A stretch of 64,000 bases of DNA from Liolophura sinensis (lineage: Eukaryota > Mollusca > Polyplacophora > Chitonida > Chitonidae), in assembly GCF_032854445.1 (NCBI RefSeq), contig NC_088295.1, positions 82,938,644 to 83,002,643 on the forward strand, read 5' to 3'. Positions 35,338 through 48,160 of this stretch are shown here, piece by piece. Position numbers and translations under genes: made by a program. The notes below the pieces were generated by a model. The model was not told where the DNA came from, ran no database searches, and saw only the letters and a list, made by a program, of their open reading frames with translations. Positions within the stretch are counted from its first letter, which is position 1, and each line of letters opens with the position of its first letter.

Positions 35338-36060
35338 ATATATTGTCAACAGGAAATACAGAATCCATCCGTTAATCCACTGTTACAAGTGGGAAACACG
35401 GAACCCATCCGTTCACCCACTGTTACAAATAGGAAATACCGAACCATTCGTGAACCCACTTTTACAAGTAGGAAATACCGATTCCATCCGTGCACCCACT
35501 GTTACAAATAGGGAAAACGGAATCCATCCGTGCACCCACTGTTACAAGTAGGAAATACCGAATCCATCCGTGCTACAACTAATACAAGTAGGAAATACCG
35601 AATCCATCCGTTAATCCACTGTTACAAACAGGAAACACGGAATCCATTAGTGCACCCATTGTTACAAGTAGGAAATACCGAATCCATCCGTGCAACGACT
35701 GTTACAAGTAGGAAATACCGAATTCACCCGTGCACCCACTGTTACAAACACGAAACACGGAATACATGCGTGCACCCACTGTTACTAACAGGAAACACGG
35801 AATCCATCCGTGCACCCACTGTCACAAGTAGGAAATACCGAATCCATCCGTGCACCCACTGTTACAAATACGAAACACGGAATCCATGCGTGCACCTACT
35901 GTCACAAGAAGGAAATATCGAATCCATCCGTGCACCCACTGTTACAAACAGGAAACAGGGAATCCATCCGTCCACCCACTGTCACAAGTAGGAAATACCG
36001 AACCCATATATTTATCAACTGTTACAAACCGCAAATACAGAACACAAGTGTTCTTTCACT
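35338..36060. repeat. 40-bp minisatellite array
   Basis: About 18 units phased every 40 bp; consensus halves aatccatccgtgcacccact and gttacaagtaggaaataccg. Units fall into two types (gtaggaaataccg and acaggaaacacgg) that often alternate, hinting at an 80-bp dimer. Because 40 is not a multiple of 3 and the unit has no stop in any forward frame, the + strand shows long overlapping open frames that are repeat artefacts. Confidence 0.93.
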
Positions 36061-36169
36061 GTTAAAGGAAAAAAGCTCTAAACTCGAAGTAGGCATCACT
36101 ATATTATACCACTTAAAACTATGCATAAATATACTTTCATTTATGTTTTTTAGATTCTTGTGAGGAGAG

Positions 36170-36457
36170 TTAAAGGCGTTCAAACGTTTGAATTTTTAAG
36201 ACGGGCTTTATGGGCCCTACTATTAGAGTTTAGGATCTCTGACGTCACAGGAAGTTTTTCCGATTCTAATCACGACGCTGAATGTTGGAATAACTCTTTT
36301 TACCCATTAGTAAAAGATTACTGATAAAAGATTCGACAAAACTCCTTCCTTCTGGTGAACATCAGGGAAAAAGGTGATGTGACATCAGAGTTCCTAGATA
36401 CTGTCAATTTTGCTCACAAAGCCTACCTTACTATTCAAATATTTGAATGCCTTTCAA
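36170..36457. mobile_element. MITE-like element with about 46-bp inverted repeats
   Basis: Left end TTAAAGGCGTTCAAACGTTT, continuing GAATTTTTAAGACGGGCTTT. The right end on the other strand is TTGAAAGGCATTCAAATATT, continuing TGAATAGTAAGGTAGGCTTT. It is 288 bp with no coding capacity and immediately follows the 40-bp array. Confidence 0.68.
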
Positions 36458-37675
36458 CAGCCTTTAAAAATATCTGAAAATAGAAATAGAATTATTTTTA
36501 CGCATAGTTTTCAGTTGTCTACATGATGAACTTTAAATCACATTTTAGCTTTCTTTTGCCTTAGGATCAGCAAATACAGAATAATGACTGTCACGTTTCA
36601 GTGTATAGAAAAATGTTAAACTGCCAAGCCACCAAAATTGTCATGTTCTCATGCTCGTCTATGCGATACACATTTGGGTTTTTCTGATGTTTGATCCGTT
36701 GCATCTGGTTGCATAGGTGGGATATAAATTGCCCATTTACCATTTCGTCATTTTTGATATAAACCTCTGTCAGCCGTTTCATCGGCACTCTTTTCTGCAC
36801 TAAGATGAAGCTCCAAGCACACACTTCTCTCAACCAAAACACGACATAACTACCCAGTATTCCATCCTGGCCAAATCTTTACCAACTCCTGTTTCTGATA
36901 TATTTTTTCGTATTTCTAGCTATTTTCCTTCAATTTCCACTTTGCGTAATTGTGCTACAATGAAATAGCAGAAACAACAAAGACTCTTGTCCTAAGGCTT
37001 TCGCTGCAATCTTGTCACCTTATTGGATTGCAGGCGATGAGTTGTTAGGGCTCCTGGCCCACACGACTCCATTCAGCAGGCGCACAGATGAGGGAGCTGT
37101 GACCATGTGGGTGGACGCGGGTATACACGATGTTAAGGTGCCTCACGCTAACCGTGGGTAGATATAGTCAAACAACTTAATTTGTCTAGGTAAAGACAGA
37201 GCAATTTTGGCGTAAGTACTTTATGATGAGATAAAAATAGATCAAAAACTATTTTTAAAAAAGCGGTGAAGTGACGATTTTTTCACACGTCCCTTTAATA
37301 CGACTGTTTCCTTACTGGCCCCTTCCAGAGGCACTCCTGGCCGTATTGTTACGACCATTTCCATTTTCAGATAATCTACAAATCAGCCCGGACATGTGTT
37401 CCCAGTGGAAAACATGACAGTTAACAGACAAGACGCAATCCTTCATTTACTCACCAACAATCAACGATTCTCTGACATGTAGATGTAGATACCGGTGTCA
37501 TGTTTCCAAACTTAACTCAAGATAAAGGCTTAGTCCAGAAGCAGGTTTCATAACCCGAATCGCCTATATGACCGATGCGTCGCTAGGAGGAGCTGCCTAT
37601 TTCACCATTTAACATGTATGGCTCTAAAATGAATTTATTTCGAAACTTTGTAATTGTCTACATGGTGACACAGGA
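36458..37675. other. Intergenic, no supported gene
   Basis: Nothing recognised on either strand. Confidence 0.35.
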
Positions 37676-38718
37676 GTCGTTACGGAATCCATGAGAGTCG
37701 GCACGATAACACATGCCATTCTGGCTGTAGTGCGTATCCAGTTATTACATGCCATAAGAGTTTTGCATGTATACTTCTCGTAGTCAAGAAAAGACGTCAT
37801 ATCTAGCTACAGCAATATATACTCCTGCACACATTTACAAATGTTGTTATTCTTTTGGTAACCTGTCAGTTATATTAACAGTTCTGGGAAATATCAAAGT
37901 GTTGACATGTTTCCTCTGACATCTTATTCTGGAGAACGCGTTGTAGAAGCACGTGGATGCCATGATTTTCTCCATACCTTGTCATACGATCAGAAAGTGG
38001 ATGGAAATTGGCCAAAATTTCCGTAAAACAGTCGCATTTTAAAATACTGAATCGTCCACATGCATACAACGTCTTCTTGGACGGAAGACAAAAAGAATTA
38101 CCTAAGGAGAGTAACTATGCTAAAATAGTTTATTAAAAATCGTATCGATGTCATGTTTTAATTTAAATAAGATGTAAGATGTAAGGTGAATTGAAAACAT
38201 ATGGTGGCTACAAACCCACCACTATGATTATATTAAATTTTAACTTGTAGCGAGGGTGCTGATAACTGTACGACTATATCTATCTGCGTGAAAGGAACAA
38301 TTTGATGAAGTGCAGAATTCACATCAAATGCAGAGGCTAGAAGGAATGTACAACTCAGGTTGTAAACACTAAGGCCTTTAGCAGACATACACCATTGCCC
38401 CTGTCAATACATTAAAATAACTGCTTTCCACTGATCCTGTTTTATCGGGAACCATAAAAAGCTACTCTAAATAGTTAGCTAGCAGCATACAACAATTACA
38501 GTATTTTTCTGTCATTGAAAATGGTGATAGTCCGTGGAAAATTTTGTTGTGGCTGTATAAAGAACTACATGCAGTAATATGGTATTGTTCATTTCATTGT
38601 TCCCAAAGGATATTCAACCGAATTCAAACCACTGGAGTGTGCATCACTTGAGTAAGAGGGTGCAAGCAGATTGCTGATGAGACTCGCCATGTTTGATAAC
38701 TGACTCTCAACGACTTAT
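37676..38718 (+). repeat. Dispersed direct repeat, copy 2
   Basis: Second copy of the sequence at 32014-32981, about 5.66 kb downstream in the same orientation. It has about 110 extra bases near 38580-38690. A short third piece follows at about 38721-38780 (agacgttaattttaggcgac, ggcaatatata), corresponding to an internal block of copy 1 near 32125-32170. This suggests the unit was once tandem. Confidence 0.82.
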
Positions 38719-38780
38719 TTCGCGTAGACAAGGATAGACGTTAATTTTAGGCGACGGCAATATATAGGGCTACGTTTGGT

Positions 38781-39640
38781 GCCGAATAGGAATTTCTGAT
38801 ATATTCAGTCAAGCAAACTAAATTACATTGTTAATTCATGTGTTTTACCGATGTTGCCTGCTTCCTATTGAGCTGAAGCAGCCTCGTAGATTTCTCAATT
38901 TAGAAGATTTGACATTTGCCCTTGTTTTGACCTCACCCACTGTTGTGAGATTTTCCCGCGTATTCAGGACATCAATGGAGGATAATTCTGGTTCTGTATA
39001 CCATGTGTGTGTGCCTGTCTATTTCACAATCAATGGTGATTATCGTAGGCTTTCCACAGAATCAGCTCAGCCGCGCGGAAACTGCTGGTCTGCATGTAAT
39101 TAATAAGTCACAAGCCACCAGCCATTCTTTCAGGCGGAAAATGATTGGCGAGTGTACACCACTGGGAACTCAACGATTGGCCGATCAACCTTTTCTACTG
39201 ATACGGCGTTAGCCAACCAGAAGTGATGAAGCAGATTGCACACTTATTTTGTCGTAACATTTTTTACTTACTGCACAAAACACCGGGTGTGGTCCATTCA
39301 TTAGATATATCCCTGGCTACATTGGTTGGGTTCCTAAAAGGATCAACTGGCTTTTCTCACCCACAGCTTTGATCACAATGTGTACTAAGTGATGTCGGTT
39401 TTCCCTGGACACTGGGCTCCCTAATCCTTCTGGATAAGTCTAACTCCGTTGAATACACACCTTTAGCTAAATAGGTCGACCCTGTTGTGTTCTAGTAGCC
39501 CTCATGTTGTTGATATATATATGCCAACAGGTATTGCACACATATCAATAACATATATGTATGGGATAAGCATCCCAAACTCAGATGCCATGATATGTGC
39601 TGACTAGATGTATACCAGGATTGTGTGTTATAATCGCTAG
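38781..39640. other. Intergenic, no supported gene
   Basis: An open frame at 38828-39103 (+) has no recognisable domain. Otherwise featureless. Confidence 0.35.
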
Positions 39641-39689
39641 ACAACAGGAAAGCTATAGAAATACAGGACATCTAGATGTTATGAGCTCC

Positions 39690-40900
39690 ATGAAGGCGAA
39701 ATCAGGGAATATAGGATTATATTGGCAAATGAAAGGGACCGCAGGGAAAATAGGGATAGGGGGTTTAACAAAAGGTCCAAGACGGAAGATAAATGGTAAT
39801 GATGGGGAGAGCTGGAGAAAGATTGTAATGGTTATAGAGATTCGTTCAAAAAGGCAGGATGGAAAATAGGGATAGGTAGGTAGAATGCATGTAGATCAAG
39901 GATTGTAATTTTGTTGGAAAGATGATAATACATAAGTAAGAAATACCTCAGTTTAGTTTGTTCATTATTAAAATCATTTGGTTGCTGAGGGCAATATTTT
40001 GACATATAAATATACACAGAGAGAATGAGTGAATGTCATCATCGCATTAGTTTCTATGAACTGCGCCCGTTGACGGTTACCTTACTTGCCAGCCCTGTCC
40101 CTTGCATGAATCAAAATATTGTACGTCAGGTTTATGTAGCAATAAACTCCGAAAATTCGGTATGTTCTAACAAATAATAAACGGATCATTGGACCAAATG
40201 ATACATAGACCTTAGATTCGTTTCGGCCCATATACCTGATGATGGTAAGGCTGATCCGTCCACGTAATGCTATATAGCCAATAGCATTGCGCCTTATTTG
40301 TTAAAAATAATGAAGGCAACTGGGGAAAATACATGTCATGCGGTTCTATATGGGGAAGATTGCGACAATATGGATTAAAGTGATAGCGGGAAAATTAGGG
40401 GCGGATAAGTTCACGTAAGGGACAAGCGGGAAAATAGGAACCGAAAGATTAATGCAAGAGATAGCATGTAAAATTGGAAGTGAATAGGTTAATGCAATAT
40501 ATGACAGGGGAATTAGTTATAAACAGGTTAATGCATATGACAACTAAGAATGTTAAGGATAGGTAGGCTATTGCAAAAGGACGACAGGGAAAATTAAGGA
40601 TGGGTAAGTTAATGCAAGGGTGTTAGTGGAAAATTAGGTATAAATAGGTTAATACACGGAACGACGAGGAAAATTATAGATGGGTAGGTTAATGCAAAGG
40701 ATGCCAAGAAATATAGGTATGAATAGGTTAATGCAATGGACAACACGCAAAATTAGGGATGGCTTTAAAGGTACTATATAGTGCCACAGGTAAAATGAAT
40801 GGCATGACAGGAACAAATTAGAATGAATGGGCAAATGCGAGGGGTAACAAGGAAACTGAAGGTGGCTGGGTTAATACAAGGGACGATATGGAAATTAACG
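39690..40900. repeat. Degenerate 40-bp minisatellite, interrupted
   Basis: Unit of the form gggaaaattagggatgggta, then ggttaatgcaaggnacgaca. The phrase ttaatgcaa or a variant recurs at 40449, 40489, 40528, 40568, 40609, 40649, 40689 and 40728, spaced 39-41 bp. Related units occur at about 39690-39880. The 480 bp between (39890-40370) is not repetitive, as if unique DNA had been inserted or had drifted. Confidence 0.82.
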
Positions 40901-43900
40901 ATTGTGAGTTAGTCAAAAATGACCTTTGGTTTTGTAAGAGTTTACACCGGAACTTGAAGTTGGTGATAGTTCTCTGTGTGGCAGTGTCATACACACAGTA
41001 GGAATATTATATACTCGACAAAATTAAAAACTTGACACTTTTTTAACTGTAACTTAATGATGGAAATATTGTGTGTATATTTATCTACGCTTTTAAATTA
41101 TCTATAAGCTCCTATTATCTATTATCTATATATTTGGGGGCTCCCACGTTACCTTTAAACTGATTATTGCATCTTTTATGGCACTTATATCATGACAGAA
41201 CATCACAGCCTAACATAATTCACCTGTAGAAAATAAATCTCTTCTTTGAACACTGAATGAACAAATGAGTTTTGGCCGTTCCCCATCTCAGTCTGCTGGT
41301 AGGAAATCTGCTCTAAAAGAAGGTAAGATTTTCCTGAGGTTTAAGCAGTCATGTTAGAGGACACATTAATCAATCTCCTCACAGTTTAGGAAGTACTGAC
41401 TGTTTTCTGTAAAATATTTATGTTGATGTCGAAACGAATACTGTAACTGGTCTTTGAAGTGTACTGTTTTACAAATAAGGAACGTTTGGCTATGCACACA
41501 GTGACCGGGTCGATACCAGTTGCAGGAGTGAAACAGCGATTCATATCTCACTTGCAGGGTATTATGTGACCAGCATCTCGTTATGATTGTGGTCTGCACG
41601 AACGTAAGCTTGTTTCTGCCTTTCCATTCCCAACCATCATCACGTGACGTGAACACAACGGCTAAATCCCGAGGCAACCTTGCTTCCTATTTGTAACATG
41701 TAAACACTCATGTAATAAACAATAATGTAACCTTCCATACATGTCGCCGAATGCAAAGAATTCTTCGTGCAAACAATTCTTGCTTGGATTTTGTATATAT
41801 TCATTAGTCTATTTATTTATTTGTTTGATTGATGTTTACTGCCATACTCAGAAAATTTTCACGTTCACGACCTTATTTAGTTTTTTGAGGCACGAAATGC
41901 TCGGGATAATTCACCGATTTCTAGCAAGTTCGCAAAGAGGTTTCCCTCATGAGACTTAAAAATATGCACACAACATCGGTGCAATACAAGTGGTATTCCA
42001 CAAACGTAAGGCTTGGGAACGAGCACACGGGTTTCGCCATGCAGTGATAGTGATGCAATCCAGGTACTCCTTGTGTTTGGTTGGGATCTATATAAAAAGA
42101 TTAAAAATGCTTTAGTTCGTCTTCTAAATGTTGAATGTTTACTGTAAAATATAGACATTTACACTATATATGTAAAACATATACAGTAACTGCTGAACGT
42201 TTACTGGGAGATCCCACAGTGTATTTATGACATCACTGGCGAACAATAGTTCCCTGGCTATATATCAAACCATAACATAAAAAGAACTGGACAAAAGTTC
42301 CAACAGCGACAAATATACTGCCTAAATATGGAGGCTTTTGTCAAATGTCTTCTCTTTGTTTTTGGACAAACCATCCGTTACAGCGTTAGTCTCGCCATTG
42401 CTGACTGCTTCCTGGCCAATGGGATTTCATGTTAGAATACAGTCACTGGTTTGACCTCAGCATGAAGTCATTAAGATTGTCGGGTACATAACCTGACATA
42501 ATTCAGGAATAATTGAGAAAACTAGAGAACAGCCTTAAACCCAAAACAATTAAATGAACGAGTAATTAAACCATCTCTAAGAGGAAATTCTCACAGACCA
42601 AGAATGGAAAAAAGTTTAACAACAGAAATCAAATCTTATAGTTTATTATTAGCGTTTAGTCTTGGTTTATGTTAGATTTCTACAGACTATTCGCTAGATA
42701 TTATATTAGCGTTTTATATCCAAAAACTTTTACAACGTCTGTGTAACAGAACAATATCGATCCCAACCACCAGAGCTCCACCATTATTCCACCACGTCTC
42801 TTTTCACCGACAAAAACAAATATGCAACAGCTTGTGATACTTTCGCCTTTATTTTCCTCTTTTCCCATGTCTTTAAAGAAATGTGCTTTAAGCCAACCAC
42901 AGGATAAAAAGCGGTGGAGTTGAAATGTCGAGAAACCCAACGGGTGGCAACAGAAAAACAAACGTCAATTGTATGGTTTTGAAAAATGATCGTGCCCAAA
43001 CAACCACTACATCCAAGTCACTGATTTGATGATGAGAAATGTCGGAAGGAAAGAGCAAGAAACAAACCACGGAAGGTTTGTCAGTTGGACGTATACTTAA
43101 GCCAAGCTAGAGCAATCGTGAAGCGATGAATGGTGGACATTTCTAAAGGTGCACAGAGATTTCTGTAAGAAGCACGGTAGATTAACAACTATGAACATGA
43201 CTGTAGCCAAATTAATTTTGAAGCCTGGAAGGAAAGCCGTAAAAGTAACTAGAACTGAAACATTTCACCTTAAATACGAAGGGAATGTTATTTGAGTATC
43301 ATGTAGCAGTGATGCAAATCAAACCATCCTTAGCCCGATATTTATAACAGCCAGTATCGTGCCTCAGTTTAAATTTGATGGAAATATCACAAACTAAATA
43401 GACCTATTCAAAAACACAGACCTAATGATAAACCATTTCAACATAAAGCGAAGAAATGACAAGAAGTCTAAAATGCTGGGTGGTTGTAAACGCACTAGTA
43501 TCAGAACATAAAACCTGCAAGAATATACCTGATGGTTTTAACCCCTACTGCCTAATATGACAGATTAATTAATTTTTGACAGAAAACCGTCGATAAAGTA
43601 GGTCCTACTCAAATATCCTGGTTCGCCTGAAATGGACAACAACTTTGACGTTTCAATTGCCCAATTAAAATTTATGGAGATATTTTTAAGATAAATACAA
43701 CAGTAAATTTTAATCCTACCAATTTTAAGGTCATCATGAATGCGACCATAGCGTAAATTGTCGTTTAATCAATTCTTTCGTGGATTTCGCCATTATTCTT
43801 TACTTTGGGAACTCCAGTGCATGCTAATATTTAGAAAACCTGAAGAATCGTCTGCACATTTCTCTGATAGCCGCTTTAACAACAGTAAATAACACAAGAA

Positions 43901-44440
43901 TCCTCTGTCATATTGACAGAGGCTAACAGGTAGTAATGAAGCGCAATAGCAAATTGACGAGCTTTCAATATGGCAGGCAGAAAAAAAATGCAAAAGAATT
44001 TAACGTCACATTGAAATTCCTTAAAACGCCTTTTGATTGTCTTCAATGTTGCCATGTCGGAAAACTGGGGCTTCTTTCACAAAGAAAGCACCGGCAACAA
44101 TAAATTACGAAAACAAAATCTTTGCAAAGTTTCAGCAATGTGACCATAACTTAATTAACACTGGCCTGAAGTGAACTTTTCCGTTATGTGACTAGAGCGA
44201 AATAGACTGAAGAATTCAACCTGTTTTCAATTTTCTGTTGAATAACAATACCTTTCACTCAGATAGAAAGGGGCACATCTCTGTACAGGTATTCACCATC
44301 ATAACTTGTTTTGTTCCGTAATCTAATTAAAAAGGACAGAAAATCAGCAAGGACTCTGTGCATGACAAGTTCGCATCTCTTTCAGTAAGCACTTTGATGT
44401 ATGTAAGTGTATATAATCTGTGATTTTGATAATTCATTTT
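40901..44440. other. Intergenic, no supported gene; contains one SINE remnant
   Basis: At 41806-41872 a reverse-oriented SINE tail and 3' end are visible (ctatttatttatttgtttga, actgccatactcagaaaatt). Open frames at 41366-41677 (-) and 41877-42158 (-) are the longest but have no family signature or convincing exon boundaries. Confidence 0.4.
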
Positions 44441-44693
44441 ACTTATTTATTAATTTATGTGACTGGGGAATGTTTCACTTATACAACGGCGGCAAGCATT
44501 ATGGTTAGAGGAAACCGGGCAGAGGCCGAGGGAAGCCCACAACCATCTGCAAGTTGCTGGGAAGCTTTCACGCCTAGGACCGGAGAGAAGGGCAACACGA
44601 GATGTAGTTATTCACATAGCGACCGCATTGGTGAGAGGCTCATAGGTCATTGAGCTGCGCCAGCACGCTAATCACCTCGGCCACGGAGGCCCC
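44441..44693 (-). mobile_element. tRNA-derived SINE, near full length
   Basis: Reverse complement of the family at 29066. It has tail, body (tttcacttatacaacggcgg, ggaaaccgggcagaggccg) and a tRNA-like head ending in ctcggccacggaggcccctt. Head and tail are both present, but substitutions are scattered throughout. Confidence 0.87.
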
Positions 44694-45229
44694 TTGATAC
44701 ATGTAATTCAACCACATACTAGTGCTACGACAGTTTTTCTAGGACCACAGAAGAGATGGGTGTCCCACCTTGAATAAGTTTAGTAACCTTGATACTAGCA
44801 TAAAGCAGCAAATTATAACAATACAAAGGGTGAGTTTGTGATGATTGGTATGTGTACATGGCATAAGTCTGCACTCATGTATTTGCATGTCCACTTGAGT
44901 TAATCTCATTCATACATCTCGTCATGATCAATGTATCCAATTTCATGCACAGATAACTTCAGCAGATCTATTACGCGACTAAAGCAGTAAGTGAAAGCAA
45001 AATAAATCATCCACGCGTGATATGTGGCCTCTAAACTCGTTTGCTGAGAAATGTAGGCTACATGTTTGTGACGCTCGCTCTTGTAAAGGTAACCCTTAGG
45101 CAGCTTACTCAATGACTCCATGGGGCACCCCGTTAATATTGTGTGTTATCTATTTACCTTGGGGAAACCCAAAGGTTACTGGATCGTAGATAACATAGTC
45201 CATTGGATTATTTCGAGACAGAATGGTGA
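44694..45229. other. Intergenic, nothing recognised
   Basis: No gene or repeat supported. Confidence 0.35.
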
Positions 45230-46290
45230 CTATTGACAATACTATGATACAGCTATCCCATTCAATATATAATAGTGCTACCACATACAGACGTACCACT
45301 GTTACAAACGATAGTCTAGCCCCATAAAGTGATACCGGTGTCGCATTCAGTAACAGCGCTACCAAATATTGCCCTGATGTTGTCACAAACAAAGACTGTG
45401 TAACTCAATACAGTGATACAACAGTCTCATTTAATAATAGAAATACAGCGATAACACTATTACAAACAACGTTAGTGTATCTCAACAAAGTGATAACGCT
45501 GTCACATTCAGTAACAGAGCTACCAAATACAGCGATAACAATATTACAGACAACGTTAGTGTATCTCAACAAAGTGATATCGATGTCACATTTAGTAGTA
45601 GAGCTACCAAGGACAGCGATAACACTGTTACAAACAACGTTAGTGTATCACAACAAGGTGATACCGCTGTCACATTCAGTAACAGCGCTACCAAAATCAG
45701 CGATAACACTATTACAGACAAAGTTAGTGTATCTCAACAAGGAGATACCGCTGTCACATTCAGTAACAGTGCTACCAAATATTGCGATTATGTTGTCACA
45801 AACAAAAATAGTGTAACTCAATACAGTGATACCACGGCCATATAGACTATAGTGCTGTCCAATACACCGTTACATTGATGTCACATTCAGTAACAGTGCT
45901 GCTAAATGCAGCGATAATGTTAGTATTGTTAACGATGGTGCAGGCCAATACAATGATACTGCTGTCACAAACAACGATAGTGCAAGCAAATACAGTGATA
46001 CTGCTGTCGAACTCGGTAATACTGACGACAAATACAGTGATAGCGCAACCCAGTCCGATGATACTGATATAACATTAAGTAATTGTGCTACCGAATACAG
46101 CGATGATGTCGTCGCAGACAATAGTGCAGCCCAATCCAGTGATACTGAAGTCATCCAGTGGTAATGTTATCAACAACCATTTTGCAGTCAAATACCACAG
46201 GAATGCTTCCCTTAAAAACGCTGACATTATAGCAAAATTCAATATACAGTTGTCAAATACGGTAATAGTACTGTCAGATAATGATAATGT
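45230..46290. repeat. 84-bp minisatellite array
   Basis: The phrase gtgtatctcaacaaagtgat or a variant starts at 45475, 45559, 45643, 45727 and 45811, exactly 84 bp apart. Units contain gtcacattcagtaacag and accaaatacagcgataacac. Flanking units toward 45230 and 46290 are shorter and more divergent. Since 84 is divisible by 3, the + strand reads a 28-residue repeat (45475-45816); the - strand is also open in parts. I regard it as non-coding satellite, but see the findings. Confidence 0.92.
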
Positions 46291-47539
46291 TGTCAAGTAA
46301 TCGTATGTTACTAAGTAATGAGAGTTGATACAAAGTGATCAAAGATTCCTATGTAAGAAAGGGATTTTTCAAACGATACTGGTCAGAATTAATTCTAGCC
46401 TAGTGTCAGTCTTCACTTCTTTACGTTAGTAGTGCTAACCCAGTTGCGAATAAAATAATTCGGCATGATCAAAACGGATAAAATGTCGCATAGCTTAACA
46501 GTTCATAACAGAAACAATTATTCATTCAATCAACAAGCTCTATATAAACCAACCATTGACAAAAAGGCCCAAGAGTGGCCCCACAGTATACGAGAACATG
46601 GTCAGGTATTCTTTTGTTGTTCAATACAATGGTTCGCTCATTCTCTGTATAATGTCCAGGAAGAAATCCCTACATAGAATTAGTTTTGTTGTAAACGTGG
46701 ATGTTTTATCATGTGTACCGGGTAACGCTTCATTTATGCGGTGTTGTAATTTCAGAAACAGAAGAGAAATCCCACCTGCATGACAACTGACAACACAGAG
46801 AAACCGATACCGCCATTTTTTTTGACCGAAGAAAGGCCTGAACGAATTTCATAATTGTTACGCCATTTTGGGTTGTTTAGATGTCAGGTTTAATGAAACA
46901 CACTCCGATATTGTGTATAGAACTCTCAAGGGATTACGAAAAGACGAGAATAAAAATAACCACATGCATCGACACGTGTTCAAAGTGAATAGACAATGTA
47001 CAGCGTGTGAATTATCCCTGTCACAGGTCATAAGGTTTCTCCCTGTCTGTTGTCTCTAACTGACAGTAAAGTTACTCATCATAAATGTAAATGAGCATTT
47101 ACAGTGTAGATGAAGCCTAATACACAATGATCTACCAGGTCTTTGGTTCATGTGGCCCTCAATAAATAATTACCCTCTAATTCACCACGACAAGGCAAGA
47201 ACAGTTCAATAAAAGATTTTTTTAAAATAAGCCCAGTTCTCTCTGCGTTAGAAGCAGGCAATATCATCCGTTTTATAGCAGGTATCTAACCCACTAGATA
47301 GAATCTCCAAACATATGTAGTTTACTACTAAAATGATAAAACGTAAGGGAAAATGGAAATGCATTTTTGATCCGTTGTTAAAACGACTTAGTTAACGCAA
47401 TGTGACGATGTGAAGAGAGGGTAAACACTGTACCAGCAATTGTGTTTACCAAGACTTCCATTCGGCAGACGACAGGAACCGTTGATTAATCATTTATGTA
47501 GGTGCACACATTTCTGCTTGTGCCATTATTGAGTGCGAC
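46291..47539. other. Upstream flank of the neuropeptide gene; no supported gene
   Basis: Open frames at 46465-46783 (+) have no recognisable motif. AT-rich. Confidence 0.35.
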
Positions 47540-47546
47540 TATAAAA
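47540..47546 (+). promoter_or_regulatory. TATA box, probable promoter of the HFAamide precursor gene
   Basis: CTATAAAACAAGG at 47539-47551 is a strong TATA match in a locally GC-richer stretch. Transcription would start near 47570. The start codon is 590 bp further on, but an excellent splice acceptor (aatctctccttcag, ending at 48137) lies 23 bp before it, so a leader intron is likely. This is inference from motif and position. Confidence 0.45.
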
Positions 47547-48160
47547 CAAGGTCCTCTAGCGGCAGGCTTACTCGCAGCAGAAGTCTCATAATTAGCGGGT
47601 GTGTCGGGTGGCGCCTGGAACATCGTAGAGTTAAGGCTACAAATACACAGTGGGAACTGCAGTTATTCTTGAACCTGCGCCAGCAGTCCTTGTACAATCT
47701 GTAGCAGAAGTAACCAGGAATTTGAAGAAGGAAATAGAAAACTTGTTCGTCAGTATTTTTTCACAGAGTTAACGACGACAGAGCAAAACACAGAAAAAAC
47801 ATCGTCTACAAAGCTTGGAAAAAAATAATTTCTCGCTGTATTAAGTAGTTGCCTGTGCGGAGATTTTGAAGGAATTGGATAGCGACCGCTAAGATCAATA
47901 TATAGTAGCAATCAAATGGTGCTGTCCTATTGTTGAGGTCGCACCAGTCCTAGACAGGTTTCCAGTGGCGGGAAAGGGTTACAGTTGTCAGCGATTTAAC
48001 AGAGCAGAGCCGTCGGTCATCCTGTCTTTTACTGGCTGGGTACATCACTGAGCGGACAGCCGTGAACTGATCATTCACCGGCATAAGTTCTACCTACCCT
48101 CACCTGTCCGCACAGCCTAGCTTAATCTCTCCTTCAGAAGTCATCAGTCTCAAACTGAAA

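Noticed and set aside
35276-36163. Several overlapping open frames of 71-153 codons
   Set aside because: They arise from the stop-free 40-bp satellite; no start context, signal or splice sites.
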